A stretch of DNA of 64,000 nt, from assembly GCA_963803875.1 (NCBI GenBank), contig CAWDOA010000008.1, positions 248,001 through 312,000 of the forward strand, written 5' to 3'. The notes beneath the pieces were generated by a model. That model had not been told where the DNA came from, did not search any database, and was given only the letters and a program-made list of their open reading frames with translations. Position numbers and translations under genes: made by a program. Shown piece by piece: positions 18,218 through 28,572 of the stretch. Every line of letters starts with the position of its first letter. Position 1 is the stretch's first letter. Source of the DNA: JABDIY01 sp963803875. GTDB lineage: Bacteria; Actinomycetota; Acidimicrobiia; Acidimicrobiales; SZUA-35.

Positions 18218-21200
18218 TCAGACGGTGTGGGTCAACTGACTGAGGGCTCGAACGGCCACCGAGGCATGGGCGAGATCTGGCTCTGCGGCCTTCTTGATGT
18301 CTGCGAACGTGCGGCGGCACCGAGCGGCAGCGACCGCATTGTGCGCTAGCCATCGGCCGACCCTGTCCTCGGGTGACTCCTCGGCATAGGCCGCCGTGCT
18401 TTCCAGTACCGCTGCGGTCAACTGAGCGTGTTCACCGAAGAACTGGTCACGCAATGCACTCCTCGCCATCGTCTGCCAGTGATCGTCTCTGGGAAGGGCG
18501 ATGACCGACTCCCGCAACCAGGACAGATCGAGCGCTTCCTCGATCAGGCTGTGAAGGGCCGCGACTCCGTCGAGATCGATTCCGGTCCGCTCTGCGACGG
18601 TGAGCAGATCGAGAAACCCGAATGCCGTACCCAGCGTTGACGCCTTCGCCGCGAACTCCGAGGGCACGCCGGCTTCGACGTACCGATCGAACTCGACCCG
18701 GATGTCATCAGCCTGATCCATAGGTGCGGTTCGTTCATGGAGTCGTCGAACACCTTCGGCATAACGGCTCACGACAGCGGAGACCCGGATGGGCTGGGGC
18801 TCGTTCCGCAACAGCCAACGAGTAGCGCGCTCCCCGAGGCGACGGATTGCAAGATTGATCTGAGTCTGCACCGCCGCCGGAGCGAGATTGTCGAGTGACC
18901 TCACCTCAGACCAGAGCGTGTCGAGGTCGAAGATCCTCGTGGCTGCAATGTGGGCGATCGCAATGTCGGATTCGGTGGCGGAGGTTTCCTCCATCAACCG
19001 GGGTGTCATCGAAATACCGCCGCGGTTCACGACGTGATTGGCGACCAGAGTTGCGATCAGTTCTTCTTTGAGCGGATGGTCGGCGATCAGCGACTGATGG
19101 GACTCTCTGACGGTTGCGGGAAAATACTCGTCGAGGACCGAGGAACACTCTGGATCGGAGGCGAGGTCGGATGCGGCCAGCCGTTCGGTCAAAAGGTTCT
19201 TGGTGTAGGCGAGCAGCACGGCGAGCTCTGGCCGGGTCAGCCCAACGCCAGCCTCGCGACGCTCTGCCATTTCCATGTCGGAGGGCAAAGCCTCCACGAT
19301 TCGGTCGAGGTGGGCTTCGCGTTCGAGCCATCCCATGACTCGCGCATGCACTTGGACCATCCCTTTGGCCTGGGCCTGGGCTGCTGACAATGACTCGTTC
19401 TGTGAATAGTTGTTGTCGAGCACGTTCTCGCAGACTGCATCGGCCATCGATTCCAACAACTGGTTTCGTTGCTTTCGGGTGAGATCGCCGTTTCTCTCCG
19501 CCAAGGCCAACAGAATCTTCAAGTTGACTTCGTGGTCTGAACAGTCGACTCCGGCGGAATTATCGATCGCATCGGTGTTGATTCGCCCACCGTTGGCTGC
19601 AAACTCGATCCGGCCACGCTGGCTCACACCGAGGTTGCCGCCCTCGCCGACGACCTTGCATCGCAACTCGTCGGCATCGACCCGAACGCTGTCGTTGGAA
19701 CGATCGCCGATCTCTACGTCTGTTTCCGAGGATGCCTTTATGTAGGTTCCAATTCCGCCGTTCCACAAGAGGTCTACAGGCGCACACAGCACAGTACGGA
19801 TGAGCTGGTCCGGTGTCGCCGTCTCCACCGTTTCACCAAGCCCGAGGGCGAGCCTCATTTCGGGGGTGATCGCGATCGACTTCGCCGACCGGGGGAAGAC
19901 ACCGCCACCCGCTGATATCAGTTCACGGTTGTAGTCGTCCCAGCTGGATCGAGGTAGATCGTAGAGCCGTTGGCGTTCAGCGAACGAGTTCGCCGAGTGC
20001 GGGTGTGGATCGATGAAAATGTGACGATGGTCGAAGGCGGCGATCAAGCGCGTCTTGGGGCTTCGCAGCATGCCGTTACCGAAGACGTCGCCGGACATGT
20101 CGCCGATGCCGACAGCAGAGAACTGGTTTGCGTCTACGTCGATACCCATCTCGCGGAAGTGGCGTTCGACCGAGACCCACGCGCCTCGGGCGGTTATCCC
20201 CAGCGCCTTGTGGTCATAACCAGCTGACCCACCGGAGGCAAACGCATCATCGAGCCAGAAATCGCGACTCATGGCGATCTCATTGGCTATGTCGGAGAAT
20301 GTTGCCGTTCCCTTGTCTGCTGCTACCACGAGATACGGATCGTCGGAGTCATGCCGGACCGTTTGTGCAGGTGGGATTCGTTCCCCCTCGACGATGTTGT
20401 CGGTGACGTCGAGCAACGCGTTCACGAACGTGCGGTAACAGCTGACCACCTCGGCGACGACTTCTTCGCGGCTGCCTGCGATCGGAAGCTGCCGTGCGAC
20501 AAATCCTCCTTTGGCACCTACCGGAACGATCACCGAATTCTTCACAGTCTGCGCCTTCATGAGGCCCAGAATCTCGGTCCGGAAGTCCTCCATACGATCC
20601 GACCAACGCAGTCCACCTCGAGCCACGCGGCCAGAACGAAGATGAACACCCTCGGTACGGGGTGAGTACACGAAGATCTCAGCGCTCGGAACCGGCCTGG
20701 GGAGATCCGGAATGCTGCGCGGGTCAAGTTTCAACGCCAGGGCAGGCCGGTTCTGACCGGTTGAGTCGGTCTGCCAGTGATTGGTTCGTATCGTTGCACT
20801 GATCAACGCCACGAACTCGCGGAGGATGATGTCGGCATCGAGGCTGTCCACCTTGTCGATGGCATCCAGGATCGCCGCTCTCTCCTCGGCCTCGGATGCC
20901 TCATTGGCCTTCTCAGGCTCGAACCGAGCGCAGAACAAGGCCACCAAACGCCGGGCGATCTCGTGATGACTGCTCAGGGTGTCGAAGAGATAGCGAAAGC
21001 TGTATTTGATACCGATCTGGGTCATGTACCGGGCATATCCCCGCAAGATCACCACATCTCGCCAGGTCAGACCGGCGGTCACAACCAGACGGGCCAGACC
21101 GTCGCTCTCCACCTGGCCGTTCCAGGCAGCCAGGATCGCATCACGGAAGCGGCTTCGACCGGCGCGATCGAGTTCGACGTCCAGCAACAATCCAATGTCG

Positions 21201-23060
21201 TAGACGAATCGAGGCACACTGTCGCGTCTCACGACCTCGTAGGGCCTCTCGTCCACGACAACCGCGCCGAGATCATGGAGGACGGGGATGAACTGGGAGA
21301 GCGTGATCGGTGGTCCGGATCGGAACAGCTTGCAGCGCAGCTCGAGTGCGCCCGCTTCGAGCGGACGGTGCAGCCCGACATCGAGGCTTTCTTCGGGTAG
21401 GGCTTCGAGCCGCTCGATGTCGTGCACCGCCGATTCGGCCAAGACCTCAGACCGGTAGCCGGCTTCGAACGCATCCTGATACCCGGAGAGAAGGTCCAGC
21501 CCACGATCCTCCCCGTAGGTCTCGACCAGCGCGGACCGCAGATAGTCGTCCCAGGTTCTGGTCACCTGGATCAGTCGCGCCTGAACGGCCTCGAGATCCG
21601 GTAAATCGTCCGCGGGAATGGGGTCGATGTAGATCACCAGGTGTAGGCGAGCAAGCGGTGCATCGGAGATCTCGGTGGAGAACCGCACACTCCGACCTCG
21701 GTAAACCTCCATGAGCGTCTCCTGGATCTTCAGACGCACATCGGTGTTGTGACGATCCCTCGGCACGAAGACGAGACAGGAAAGGAACCGGCCGAACGTA
21801 TCACGCCGCATCAACATGCTCACCTGGCGGCGATCCCGCATGTCGAGCATCGCCATCGCCATCGACTCGAGCTCGTCGATGTCGATTTGGAACAGCTCAT
21901 CCCGTGGGAAGAGCTGGAGAAGGTTGAGCAGGCGGCTGTGATCGTGACTCGTGCGCTGGAAATTCGCTCGCTCGACGAGTGCTGCCACCTTGGCTCTCAC
22001 CACCGGGATTTCCTGCACCTGCCCCGAGTAGACAGTGGAAGTGAACAGTCCCAAGATCCGCCGCTCACCGGTGACGACTCCGTCGCGGTTGATCTCCTTG
22101 ATACCCACATAATCGAGCGGAACGGCCCGATGGACAGTGGAGACGGTGTTCGCCTTGGTCAGATTGAGCAACGTAGGGCGGCGCGATTGCATCGCGGTCT
22201 CAGGCGGAAGCTCACCCAGATTCCGGCTGGACGGCTCGGTTTGCCGGAGAGTGCCAAGCCCGGTCTGAGGTCGTGAGACCACCGTGGGGTTGTTTTCGTC
22301 GTCGTTGAAGTCGTATTCGCGGTAGCCGACGAGTGTGAACGAGCCAGCTTCCATCCATCGCAGCAGCTCAGCAACCTCACCGGCGTCGTTGCCGACGGTT
22401 ACCTGGAACCGAGCCGATTCCGAGGCTGCCTCCCGTGCCAGCTCGTCCATCTCATCGGCGAGGGCGAGGACCTTGCTGCGCATGGCCTTCCAGTCATCGA
22501 CAGCAGCGCTGACGTCATGCATCACCGAAGTGAGCTGATCCCGAAGTTCCTCCAGCTCAGACCGTCGCGACAGCCGGTCCACCTCCAGGTGAAGCATCGA
22601 TTCGGTTAGCTCGTGAGAACCGTCGGGCAGACCGACGCTCTCCCGATGACCCTCGGAATCCCTCTTCAGCCGGAACATCGGATGGGCGATCAGATGGATC
22701 TGAAGACCCCGGCTCTCCATGAGGGCAAGAACCGAGTCGACGATGAAGGGCATATCCCGCGTAACCATGTCGACGACCGTGTGGCTGCTGGCCCACCCGT
22801 CTTCGTCGCTGTCGGGGTTGTACACACGAACGAGGGTCTCGGTGGGAACACGGCGATCAGCGAGTTGGAAGTGGCGCACAACCGATGCGTACAGATCGAT
22901 CGGATCCTTTTCGGCGAGCTCCTGAGGTGCGGTCCGGCGAAAGTAGTGATGGAAGAGGCTGTCGCCTGACTCGCTGATCAATGTCGTAGCCGCGGGACCG
23001 GGCCAAATCGGCAGCGCTATCGAGGAGCGCATTCTTTACCTGCTCTGCGGTGTCAGCCAT
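18218..23060 (-). CDS. gdh: large NAD-dependent glutamate dehydrogenase (180-kDa class), N-terminus frameshifted
   Basis: About 1,614 codons. Catalyses NAD+-linked oxidative deamination of glutamate to 2-oxoglutarate; used for glutamate catabolism. The regulatory ACT-like N-terminal third and the catalytic core are recognisable: SGRVARGGLRWSDRMEDFR, KNSVIVPVGAKGGFV (substrate lysine), SGGSAGYDHKALGITARGAW and DLLWNGGIGTYIKAS. The main frame opens at ATG 23032, but the first ~25 residues in another frame (MADTAEQVKNALLDSAADLA from ATG 23060) look like a genuine family N-terminus, and a TAACTT hexamer lies 8 nt before 23060. One surplus base between about 22980 and 23015 would join them. If 23032 is the true start, no frameshift is needed. 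Confidence 0.9.
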
Positions 23061-23391
23061 ACCCTACGAAGTTACTTCGCGCAGCGGCGCGGTGCGCCCG
23101 ACCGACCACAATAGACACTCCCTCGGTGCGCTCAAGCGCGCACCGAGGAACAACCATGAGTCGATCGATTGGCTGCGGGACCCGAAGGAGTGGATCATCG
23201 AAGGCCAGGCGTCGACCCTCGCTCACGACTTCCACGACCAGAAATGCTCCCGGTGCGATCCGACCACCGGCTCCATCGTTCACCTTCACACTACCCACCG
23301 ATCGCGCCGTACCACTGCCCATCGAAAGCGCATCTGGGTCCTCTGAGCTGGGAAAACCAACACTGTCACACCCCCTCGACAGAATGTCTAC
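23061..23391. other. intergenic region without a convincing gene
   Basis: About 330 bp between the divergent gdh and the small-protein/nuclease pair. It holds the gdh -10 candidate (TAACTT, 23069-23074) and a strong hairpin (23121-23148). ORFs exist in several frames on both strands (for example - from 23757 and + from 23126) but overlap one another and none has a recognisable product. Confidence 0.5.
23121..23148. other. perfect 11-bp hairpin in the gdh upstream region
   Basis: CCTCGGTGCGC, six-base loop TCAAGC, GCGCACCGAGG. It stands 60 bp from the gdh start, not downstream of any clear gene, so it may be an operator or transcript element rather than a terminator. Confidence 0.55.
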
Positions 23392-23643
23392 ATGCAGCAA
23401 ACACACCTTCGACTCAGCCACACACACCAGCCGTACCCATGGGAACTCAGCGATGAAACCCGCCAGATCGGCAGACAGGGTCTTGCTCGAGTGCGTGCGA
23501 TCCTCCACGCCAAGGACGATGGTCCGGCACAACAAAAGCTCGAACTCCGGTTCGATACGCCGACGCCGGTCAGTGTGTTCCACTCCCGGGTCCCGTCGTT
23601 GCCCACCACAAGAGGAGTTGAGCCGAGCACACTGGCAGCGTGA
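23392..23643 (+). CDS. small hypothetical protein coupled to the nuclease gene
   Basis: 83 residues. Central part WELSDETRQIGRQGLARVRAILH reads like an amphipathic helical protein with strongly biased, chromosomal-type codon use; I recall similar short WxLDExTR-type ORFs in actinobacteria but cannot name a family. Its TGA overlaps the GTG of the next gene (GTGA), which supports translation. The last ~30 residues look less constrained. Confidence 0.5.
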   Translation: MQQTHLRLSHTHQPYPWELSDETRQIGRQGLARVRAILHAKDDGPAQQKLELRFDTPTPVSVFHSRVPSLPTTRGVEPSTLAA

Positions 23644-24176
23644 GATTCTCTCGCCTTCTCGCCGTTGGGGCGATCGCAGCAGCTGCAGCAACGATCGTGC
23701 TCGTGTCGAGAACCGAACCGGAAACGGCGAGCCCCAGCGATTCGGCGGAGACCGCAACAGTCGAATGGGTGATAGACGGTGACACCCTGGATCTCATCAT
23801 CGCCGGACGCCAGGAGCGGGTCCGTTTGATCGGCGTGGACACACCGGAATCGGTGAGTCGGGATACCCCGATCCAGTGCTTCGGGGAGGAGGCGTCGACA
23901 GCACTCAAGGGGCTGCTACCTGTCAATTCAGAAGTCCGGATAGAGCGGGACATCGAGGCACGCGACCGATTCGGTCGGCTGCTCCTGTATGTCTACCGCG
24001 CAGAGGACAACCTGTTCATCAACGAATGGCTCGTCGCCAATGGCTACGCCGACACGTTGTTCTTCGAGCCCAATATCGCATTTCGGAGTTCGTTCACCGA
24101 GCGGCGCAACGCAGCTCGTTCTGAACAGCTCGGACTGTGGGCATCCTGTGAAGGACCGGACCAGCCTTTGGAGTAG
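23640..24176 (+). CDS. secreted thermonuclease-like protein (staphylococcal nuclease homologue)
   Basis: 178 residues. N-terminal hydrophobic signal/anchor (about 4-24), then an SNase OB-fold domain (40-170): VIDGDTLDL, RVRLIGVDTPES (calcium Asp and catalytic Arg), the family-typical acid/arginine pair around QCFGEEASTALKGLL, DRFGRLLLYVY and INEWLVANGYAD. Cleaves nucleic acids in characterised members; extracytoplasmic location is inferred from the signal. Start GTG 23640 overlaps the preceding stop by 4 nt, so translation is coupled. Confidence 0.87.
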   Translation: MRFSRLLAVGAIAAAAATIVLVSRTEPETASPSDSAETATVEWVIDGDTLDLIIAGRQERVRLIGVDTPESVSRDTPIQCFGEEASTALKGLLPVNSEVRIERDIEARDRFGRLLLYVYRAEDNLFINEWLVANGYADTLFFEPNIAFRSSFTERRNAARSEQLGLWASCEGPDQPLE

Positions 24177-24283
24177 TGCCCACTGGTCACCGAAATGGGG
24201 CGGGTTGACGGCGCTGCCTGAACGGTCGCAACGGACAACTGGCGATCCAGGCGCCGATATTGCTGCCATCGTGACCAGAAGCC

Positions 24284-24607
24284 TCAGGCGGGTTCATGCG
24301 CCGCATCCAGAGCATCGATCACAGCAAGGACCGCAGCGGTCGAACCGGTTGGCTTGAAATCACCGCGCATGTACTCCACTGCGAGCTTGATCTCACCCTG
24401 CTCGAGAGCTTCGATCTGCCTTTTGGACAACGGCATCTGACAGTCGGGTGTGCCCGATGCCTCGCCGACGACCCTGCCGTCGTCGACAACAAGCGAGACC
24501 TGGGCGACTTTGCCGACCAGGAGCTGGGCACTTCCGTGAAGTCCGGTTGCGGGCCGCTCAGCAGTGGCGTGTACGACCCCGGCGAGCCACGCCTGATCCA
24601 AGGTCAC
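24284..24607 (-). CDS. small SCP2 sterol-carrier-like protein
   Basis: 107 residues. Pattern VSLVVDDGRVVGEASGT, ALEQGEIKLAVEYMRGDFKPTGSTAAVLAVIDAL resembles the second half of SCP2 (sterol carrier) domains, where a helical end closes a lipid-binding cavity. Identification is by fold-level pattern only. Its ATG overlaps the mca stop (4 nt), so the two are co-translated, yet a functional link with mycothiol is not obvious. Confidence 0.55.
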   Translation of the reverse strand: MTLDQAWLAGVVHATAERPATGLHGSAQLLVGKVAQVSLVVDDGRVVGEASGTPDCQMPLSKRQIEALEQGEIKLAVEYMRGDFKPTGSTAAVLAVIDALDAAHEPA

Positions 24608-25464
24608 ATCTGACTCCCGGCGTCGACCCCTTCGAGAAGATCGGTCTCGTAGCGACCACTCGGCACCCTTGACAGGGCGAGAATGTAATCCTCGAAGGGA
24701 TACGCCGCGGCAGCGTGTTCGTCGGGAAGCCCGAACCAGAACTTCTCTGCAGGATCGATCTGGGTGGCGTGAGCCAACAGCGCCTTGGAACGAACACCGT
24801 AGAACGCTTCAATCTCGATCTTGGTGGAAATCCGCCCGTCCATGTCGGGGCGGTCCCACCACCGTTCGTCATAGGGACTCTCCAGACCCAGTTCGTCATA
24901 CTTGGCTTGCCAGGCGTCGAGACGGGCTCGGGTCCACATCGAGTAGTAGAGCTTCAGAGGGGTCCACGGGTCACCTGCATGTGGATACCAGTTGGGATCG
25001 CCCGCTCGATCGAAGGCAGGGATGGAGATGTCGTGAACCATGAGATGATCCGGATGCATATAACCCTGCTGGTCATCGGCATAGGTGATGATTACGTGGG
25101 GTCGAAAGCGACGGATCTCGGCAACGAATCGACCGACAGCCTCGTCGAAGTCGGCCCGCGCAAAGCATCCGGTGTGTAGATTGCCGTCGGTGTCGGGCAT
25201 GCCCGAGTCCCTGTAGCCCAGCATCACACATTCGGTGTAGCCGATCTCTTTCACCGACGACTCGAGTTCGGCCATTCGGACCTGATGAAGGTTGGCGCGA
25301 ATCTCTTTGCGGTCCATCGCCGGGTTCAGAATGTCCCCCTCTTCTCCGCCGGTGGCGCATACCAAACTCGCTTCGTGGCCAACCGCGGTGTACTTGGCGA
25401 TCGTGGGAGCCCCTTTCGACGCTTCGTCGTCGGGGTGGGCGTGTATGCACATCAGTCGAGCCAC
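24604..25464 (-). CDS. mca: mycothiol S-conjugate amidase Mca
   Basis: 286 residues from GTG 25464. Zinc amidase of the MshB/PIG-L fold that cleaves mycothiol S-conjugates, detoxifying electrophiles. Seen: HAHPDDEASKG zinc motif at the N-terminus, CATGGEEGDILNPAM, HPDHLMVHD with the third zinc ligand, and the Mca-type C-terminus YDERWWDRPDMD, HATQIDPAEKFWFG and AYPFEDYILA, which separate it from MshB. Start GTG 25464 is chosen because TATCCT ends 6 nt upstream; in-frame starts at 25488 and 25494 lie at or beyond that promoter. Its presence implies that the organism makes mycothiol. Confidence 0.93.
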   Translation of the reverse strand: MARLMCIHAHPDDEASKGAPTIAKYTAVGHEASLVCATGGEEGDILNPAMDRKEIRANLHQVRMAELESSVKEIGYTECVMLGYRDSGMPDTDGNLHTGCFARADFDEAVGRFVAEIRRFRPHVIITYADDQQGYMHPDHLMVHDISIPAFDRAGDPNWYPHAGDPWTPLKLYYSMWTRARLDAWQAKYDELGLESPYDERWWDRPDMDGRISTKIEIEAFYGVRSKALLAHATQIDPAEKFWFGLPDEHAAAAYPFEDYILALSRVPSGRYETDLLEGVDAGSQM

Positions 25465-25470
25465 CGCCCA

Positions 25471-25476
25471 AGGATA
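25471..25476 (-). promoter_or_regulatory. -10 hexamer TATCCT, leaderless start of mca
   Basis: TATCCT on the minus strand ends 6 nt before GTG 25464 (spacer TGGGCG). Confidence 0.6.
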
Positions 25477-25524
25477 CCGAGGGCACATTCGCACAGGGGC
25501 CTACACCGCCACACGGGGATCAAG

Positions 25525-25530
25525 TACAAT
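25525..25530 (+). promoter_or_regulatory. -10 hexamer TACAAT, leaderless start of the nfeD-like gene
   Basis: TACAAT, close to consensus, ends 7 nt before ATG 25538; no Shine-Dalgarno. Divergent from the mca promoter about 50 bp away. Confidence 0.7.
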
Positions 25531-25537
25531 TGGATCG

Positions 25538-26020
25538 ATGGAAAGCTCAACGCTCTGGGCCATTCTCTGGCTGGTGGTCGCGGCTGGCTTTGGGTTCGGT
25601 GAGATCATGATCACCGGGACGATCTTCCTGCTTCCCCTCGCTGCCGGTGCCGCCGCGGCGGCGATCGCCAGCTTCGTCGGCGTGTCGCTGCTGCTCAGTC
25701 TGTTGGTGTTCGTCGTTGTTTCCGGCGCTGGTTTCGTGGTTCTCAAACCCTTGATCACCAAACTCGATGTCGACCTGCCAAACCCGATGGGTTTCGGAGC
25801 CAATCGCCTCGTGGGTCACCAGGCCACCGTCATCAGAGCGATCGGCACCGGCGATTCCACCGGGCAAGTCCGAGTCGGCGGAGAGGTCTGGACCGCAGTA
25901 ACAGAGGACGGCCACTCACTCGAAGCGGGAACAGCGGTAAAGATTCTCGAAGTCATCGGCAACAGAGTCGTCGTCCAGCCCGACTACTACACCGAAGGGA
26001 TGAAGGAACTGCCCAAGTAG
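25538..26020 (+). CDS. NfeD family membrane protein
   Basis: 160 residues. Two or three closely packed N-terminal membrane helices (about 5-80) ending in FVVLKPLI, then a C-terminal OB-fold domain (about 95-155) with GATV-like start LVGHQATVIRAI and VRVGGEVWTAV, as in short NfeD proteins. NfeD partners SPFH/band-7 proteins, and such a gene follows after 95 bp, so the pair probably forms a membrane microdomain complex. ATG 25538 is set by the TACAAT promoter; the longer ORF from 25292 runs into the mca gene region. Confidence 0.88.
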   Translation: MESSTLWAILWLVVAAGFGFGEIMITGTIFLLPLAAGAAAAAIASFVGVSLLLSLLVFVVVSGAGFVVLKPLITKLDVDLPNPMGFGANRLVGHQATVIRAIGTGDSTGQVRVGGEVWTAVTEDGHSLEAGTAVKILEVIGNRVVVQPDYYTEGMKELPK

Positions 26021-26115
26021 AGGCCGTCGAACCACCCAACCGATGAAACCTTCACCCGCGCCGATCACGTTTTCCTATCAACTAGCGTCGAAGTGACGCG
26101 AAAGGACGTACACAC

Positions 26116-27255
26116 ATGGAGATTCTGATTGGTATTGCGGTCCTGATCGGACTGATTGCGCTGGTGATCGTTGCAACCGGCGTACGGATCGTCCAGCCGT
26201 ACCAGAAGGGTGTCGTCGAGCGACTCGGCAAGTACAAGGAGACCGTCGATCCCGGTCTGCGGATCATCGTGCCATTCGTGGACCGCCTTCGAGCCGTCGA
26301 CATGCGGGAGCAGGTCATCGACGTTCCTCCCCAGGAAGTGATCACCCAGGACAACGTCACCGCCGCGGTCGATGCGGTTGTGTACTTCGAGCCCACCGAT
26401 CCTCAGCGTCTGCTCTACAACATCTCCAACTTCCAACTCGCTGTCACCAAGTTGGCCCAGACCAACCTCCGAAACGTGATCGGCGAAATGACCCTCGATG
26501 AGGCATTCACGTCTCGCGAACGGGTGAACGGTGCCCTCCGCCAGATCCTCGACGACGCCACCGACAAGTGGGGTGTCCGGGTCGTCCGGGTCGAAATCCA
26601 GCGCATCGATCCTCCGGCCGACGTCATGCACGCGATGCACGAACAGATGAAGGCAGAACGAACCCGTCGTGCGGTGGTCACCGAGGCCCAAGGATCCCGC
26701 GAAGCAGCGGTTACCCGGGCCGAAGGCGAGAAGACCGCAGCGATTCTGTCCGCAGAGGGACGACGGCAGAAGGATATTCTCAACGCCCAAGGTGAAGCTG
26801 AAGCCACCCGCCTTCGAGCTGAGGCCGAGCGCTACCGTCAATCGGTCGTTGCCGAGGGTGAAGCAGACGCCATCGACCGGGTCTACCGGGCCATTCAAGA
26901 CGTCGGAACCGACGACCGGGTAATCGCCATCAAGTACTTGGAGACTATGGCTCACATGGCCGATGGTCAGGCAACCAAAATCTTCCTTCCAGCAGACATG
27001 AGTTCGGCGATGGGTGCCATCGGCGGCATCAGCGAGATGGTCAAGGAGGCCGCTTCAGAACCCAAACCCGCTCGCTCCGATCGCCGCGAAGCCCGCTCTC
27101 TCCCCGAGCCACCGAAGTTGGAAGACAAAGCGCCAGAGCCCACCCACGCTGCTCGCGCTGCGGTCGAAGCAGCGGAGAGAGCAGCGGAGGCAGCAATCGA
27201 TACCTCATCGGTTCCGCCCGCACCTCGCATGAACCGGCCACCGCCACGGTCTTGA
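26116..27255 (+). CDS. SPFH/band-7 domain protein (stomatin/paraslipin-like)
   Basis: 379 residues. N-terminal membrane helix (2-24), then the SPFH domain (about 25-190): GVRIVQPYQKGVVERLGKY, DPGLRIIVPFVDRL, MREQVIDVPPQ, GEMTLDEAFTSRERVN. Next a long Ala/Glu/Arg coiled coil (190-270) that mediates oligomerisation, then a conserved IKYLETMAHMADG segment and a disordered Pro/Ala/Glu-rich tail. AAAGGA 10 nt before ATG 26116 is a good ribosome site. Likely assembles into ring-like membrane scaffolds with the upstream NfeD protein; it is not itself a protease. Confidence 0.92.
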   Translation: MEILIGIAVLIGLIALVIVATGVRIVQPYQKGVVERLGKYKETVDPGLRIIVPFVDRLRAVDMREQVIDVPPQEVITQDNVTAAVDAVVYFEPTDPQRLLYNISNFQLAVTKLAQTNLRNVIGEMTLDEAFTSRERVNGALRQILDDATDKWGVRVVRVEIQRIDPPADVMHAMHEQMKAERTRRAVVTEAQGSREAAVTRAEGEKTAAILSAEGRRQKDILNAQGEAEATRLRAEAERYRQSVVAEGEADAIDRVYRAIQDVGTDDRVIAIKYLETMAHMADGQATKIFLPADMSSAMGAIGGISEMVKEAASEPKPARSDRREARSLPEPPKLEDKAPEPTHAARAAVEAAERAAEAAIDTSSVPPAPRMNRPPPRS

Positions 27256-27283
27256 CCAAGCGCTACTGCGTTCTGGACCGAGG

Positions 27284-27982
27284 TCAGAACAGCAATGGTT
27301 CCAGCTCTATCTCGCCGGTGTCCTCATCCTCCACCATTCGCCACCCTGCCATTTCTGCCAGTGCTTCTTGACCCTCTTCCGGGCCGGTAGCGAGTATGTG
27401 ATCACCGGCCTGGAGCTTGGCCGTCCCCCGTGGCCGGTACCGATACCGATCATCTCGTTCGATGGCCAGGATCACGTAGCCAGGCTCCATTGGGAGACGA
27501 AGGGACTGAAGCGAGGCATTGTCCATCTGGCTCCCGCTGCCGATCGGGAGGCGTACGAACACGTCGTCCGCATCCCCGAGGGCCATTCCGAGAACGGGGT
27601 GGAGTTCGCTACTCTTTTCGACCAGCCACACCATCTGCTGTGCCTGGTCACCGATGTCCTCCGCAGCCCGGCTGAGTTGGAGCAGGCCCCTCAACTGGGC
27701 GGGATCCCCCGCATAGTCCCCGGCGGCCCGCAGTACCCACAACTCGAGCCGGTTGTTCATTTCGTCCAACCGATCCTCCAGGTGACGCACCTCGGCAGCG
27801 AGGCTCCGGTCCTGGAGCACCAAAGTGGAATACGCAAGGCCCACAGCCACCTCCGACAGATCCTTCATCTCCACCAAGGTGTCGATTGCACGATCGAGAT
27901 CGGTGATCGCAGTGGAGTCATCCAACTCCGGAGCTCGCCACTCGGGCGCACCGGCCAGTCGGCGGAGCATTGGGGATCGCAT
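27284..27982 (-). CDS. PhoU-like/TrkA-C protein, second unit
   Basis: 232-residue ORF. PhoU-like helical domain (LVEMKDLSEVAVGLAYSTL, LRHLEDRLDEMNNRLEL-like) followed by an RCK_C (TrkA-C) beta/alpha domain ending GDHILATGPEEGQEALAEMAGW. It overlaps the upstream ORF by 65 bp in another frame, and its first ~15 residues (PMLRRLAGA) look like the missing C-terminal helix of that ORF's RCK_C domain. It is therefore probably the second half of one ~408-codon protein broken by a single extra base near 27969-27975. Lies in line with the MgtE-type transporter gene, so a role in gating Mg2+ or K+ uptake is likely. Confidence 0.75.
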   Translation of the reverse strand: MRSPMLRRLAGAPEWRAPELDDSTAITDLDRAIDTLVEMKDLSEVAVGLAYSTLVLQDRSLAAEVRHLEDRLDEMNNRLELWVLRAAGDYAGDPAQLRGLLQLSRAAEDIGDQAQQMVWLVEKSSELHPVLGMALGDADDVFVRLPIGSGSQMDNASLQSLRLPMEPGYVILAIERDDRYRYRPRGTAKLQAGDHILATGPEEGQEALAEMAGWRMVEDEDTGEIELEPLLF

Positions 27983-28508
27983 CCGGGGAACCTCTGACGA
28001 TCAGCACGTCGTCGGCCACGAGTACGAAGTCACCTTTGGGGTCTACGATCCAATCGCGTTGCCTGCGCACGGCCATCACCCGCATGCCGAGCGTGGTCGG
28101 TAGCTCGAACGCCGACAACGGTTGGCTGGCGAAGCTCGAACCCGGCTGGATCACCAGGCGATGGCTTACCTCTTCAGCTGCGGCGAGATCCTGCAGAAGC
28201 TCTCGTGGAATACCGAGCTTGCGTGTGACGATTCGGGTGATGTCAACGGCATCATCACCAATTCGCTCGACCGCCGCTACAACCTGAAGGACCGCCGCCA
28301 TCGATTCGGCTTCTCTTGGGTGACGTACCGCAACGATGCACAACGCACGCATGTCGTACACGAGATCGTTGAGCTTGCTCTCGAGACTCGAAACCTCGTC
28401 GGCCATGTCGTGATCGTTGAAGTACAGCGCTGCGTACGCGAGGTCCACCATCAACTCGCTGGTGTCTTTTGCCTCTGCGAGCATCGTCCGCATGTTTCGA
28501 CTGTCCAT
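27918..28508 (-). CDS. PhoU-like/TrkA-C protein, first unit
   Basis: 196-residue ORF from ATG 28508. PhoU-like helices (AKDTSELMVDLAYAALYFND, ESKLNDLVYDMRAL) then RCK_C (LGMRVMAVRRQRDWIVDPKG, ADDVLIVRGSPDAI). It is homologous to the second unit throughout. After SPDAI its own frame gives a non-conserved tail (PNAPPTGRC...), whereas the next frame gives PMLRRLAGA, matching EALAEMAGW at the same point of unit two. This points to a frameshift in the GGGG run at 27972-27975 and an original fused tandem protein. Follows the SLC41-type transporter gene by 64 bp on the same strand. Confidence 0.75.
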   Translation of the reverse strand: MDSRNMRTMLAEAKDTSELMVDLAYAALYFNDHDMADEVSSLESKLNDLVYDMRALCIVAVRHPREAESMAAVLQVVAAVERIGDDAVDITRIVTRKLGIPRELLQDLAAAEEVSHRLVIQPGSSFASQPLSAFELPTTLGMRVMAVRRQRDWIVDPKGDFVLVADDVLIVRGSPDAIPNAPPTGRCARVASSGVG

Positions 28509-28572
28509 CAGTGCTGTCGCTTCCGGAATAGGGGTGCGGGACGGGTCCCGTACCGAGGTTTCCTGTGATTGA

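Noticed and set aside
23053..23757. Minus-strand ORF of 234 codons overlapping the nuclease gene
   Set aside because: It runs through the recognised nuclease and small-protein genes on the other strand, is Arg/Ser-rich in the overlap and matches no family; a shorter version from about 23333 could not be excluded but lacks support.
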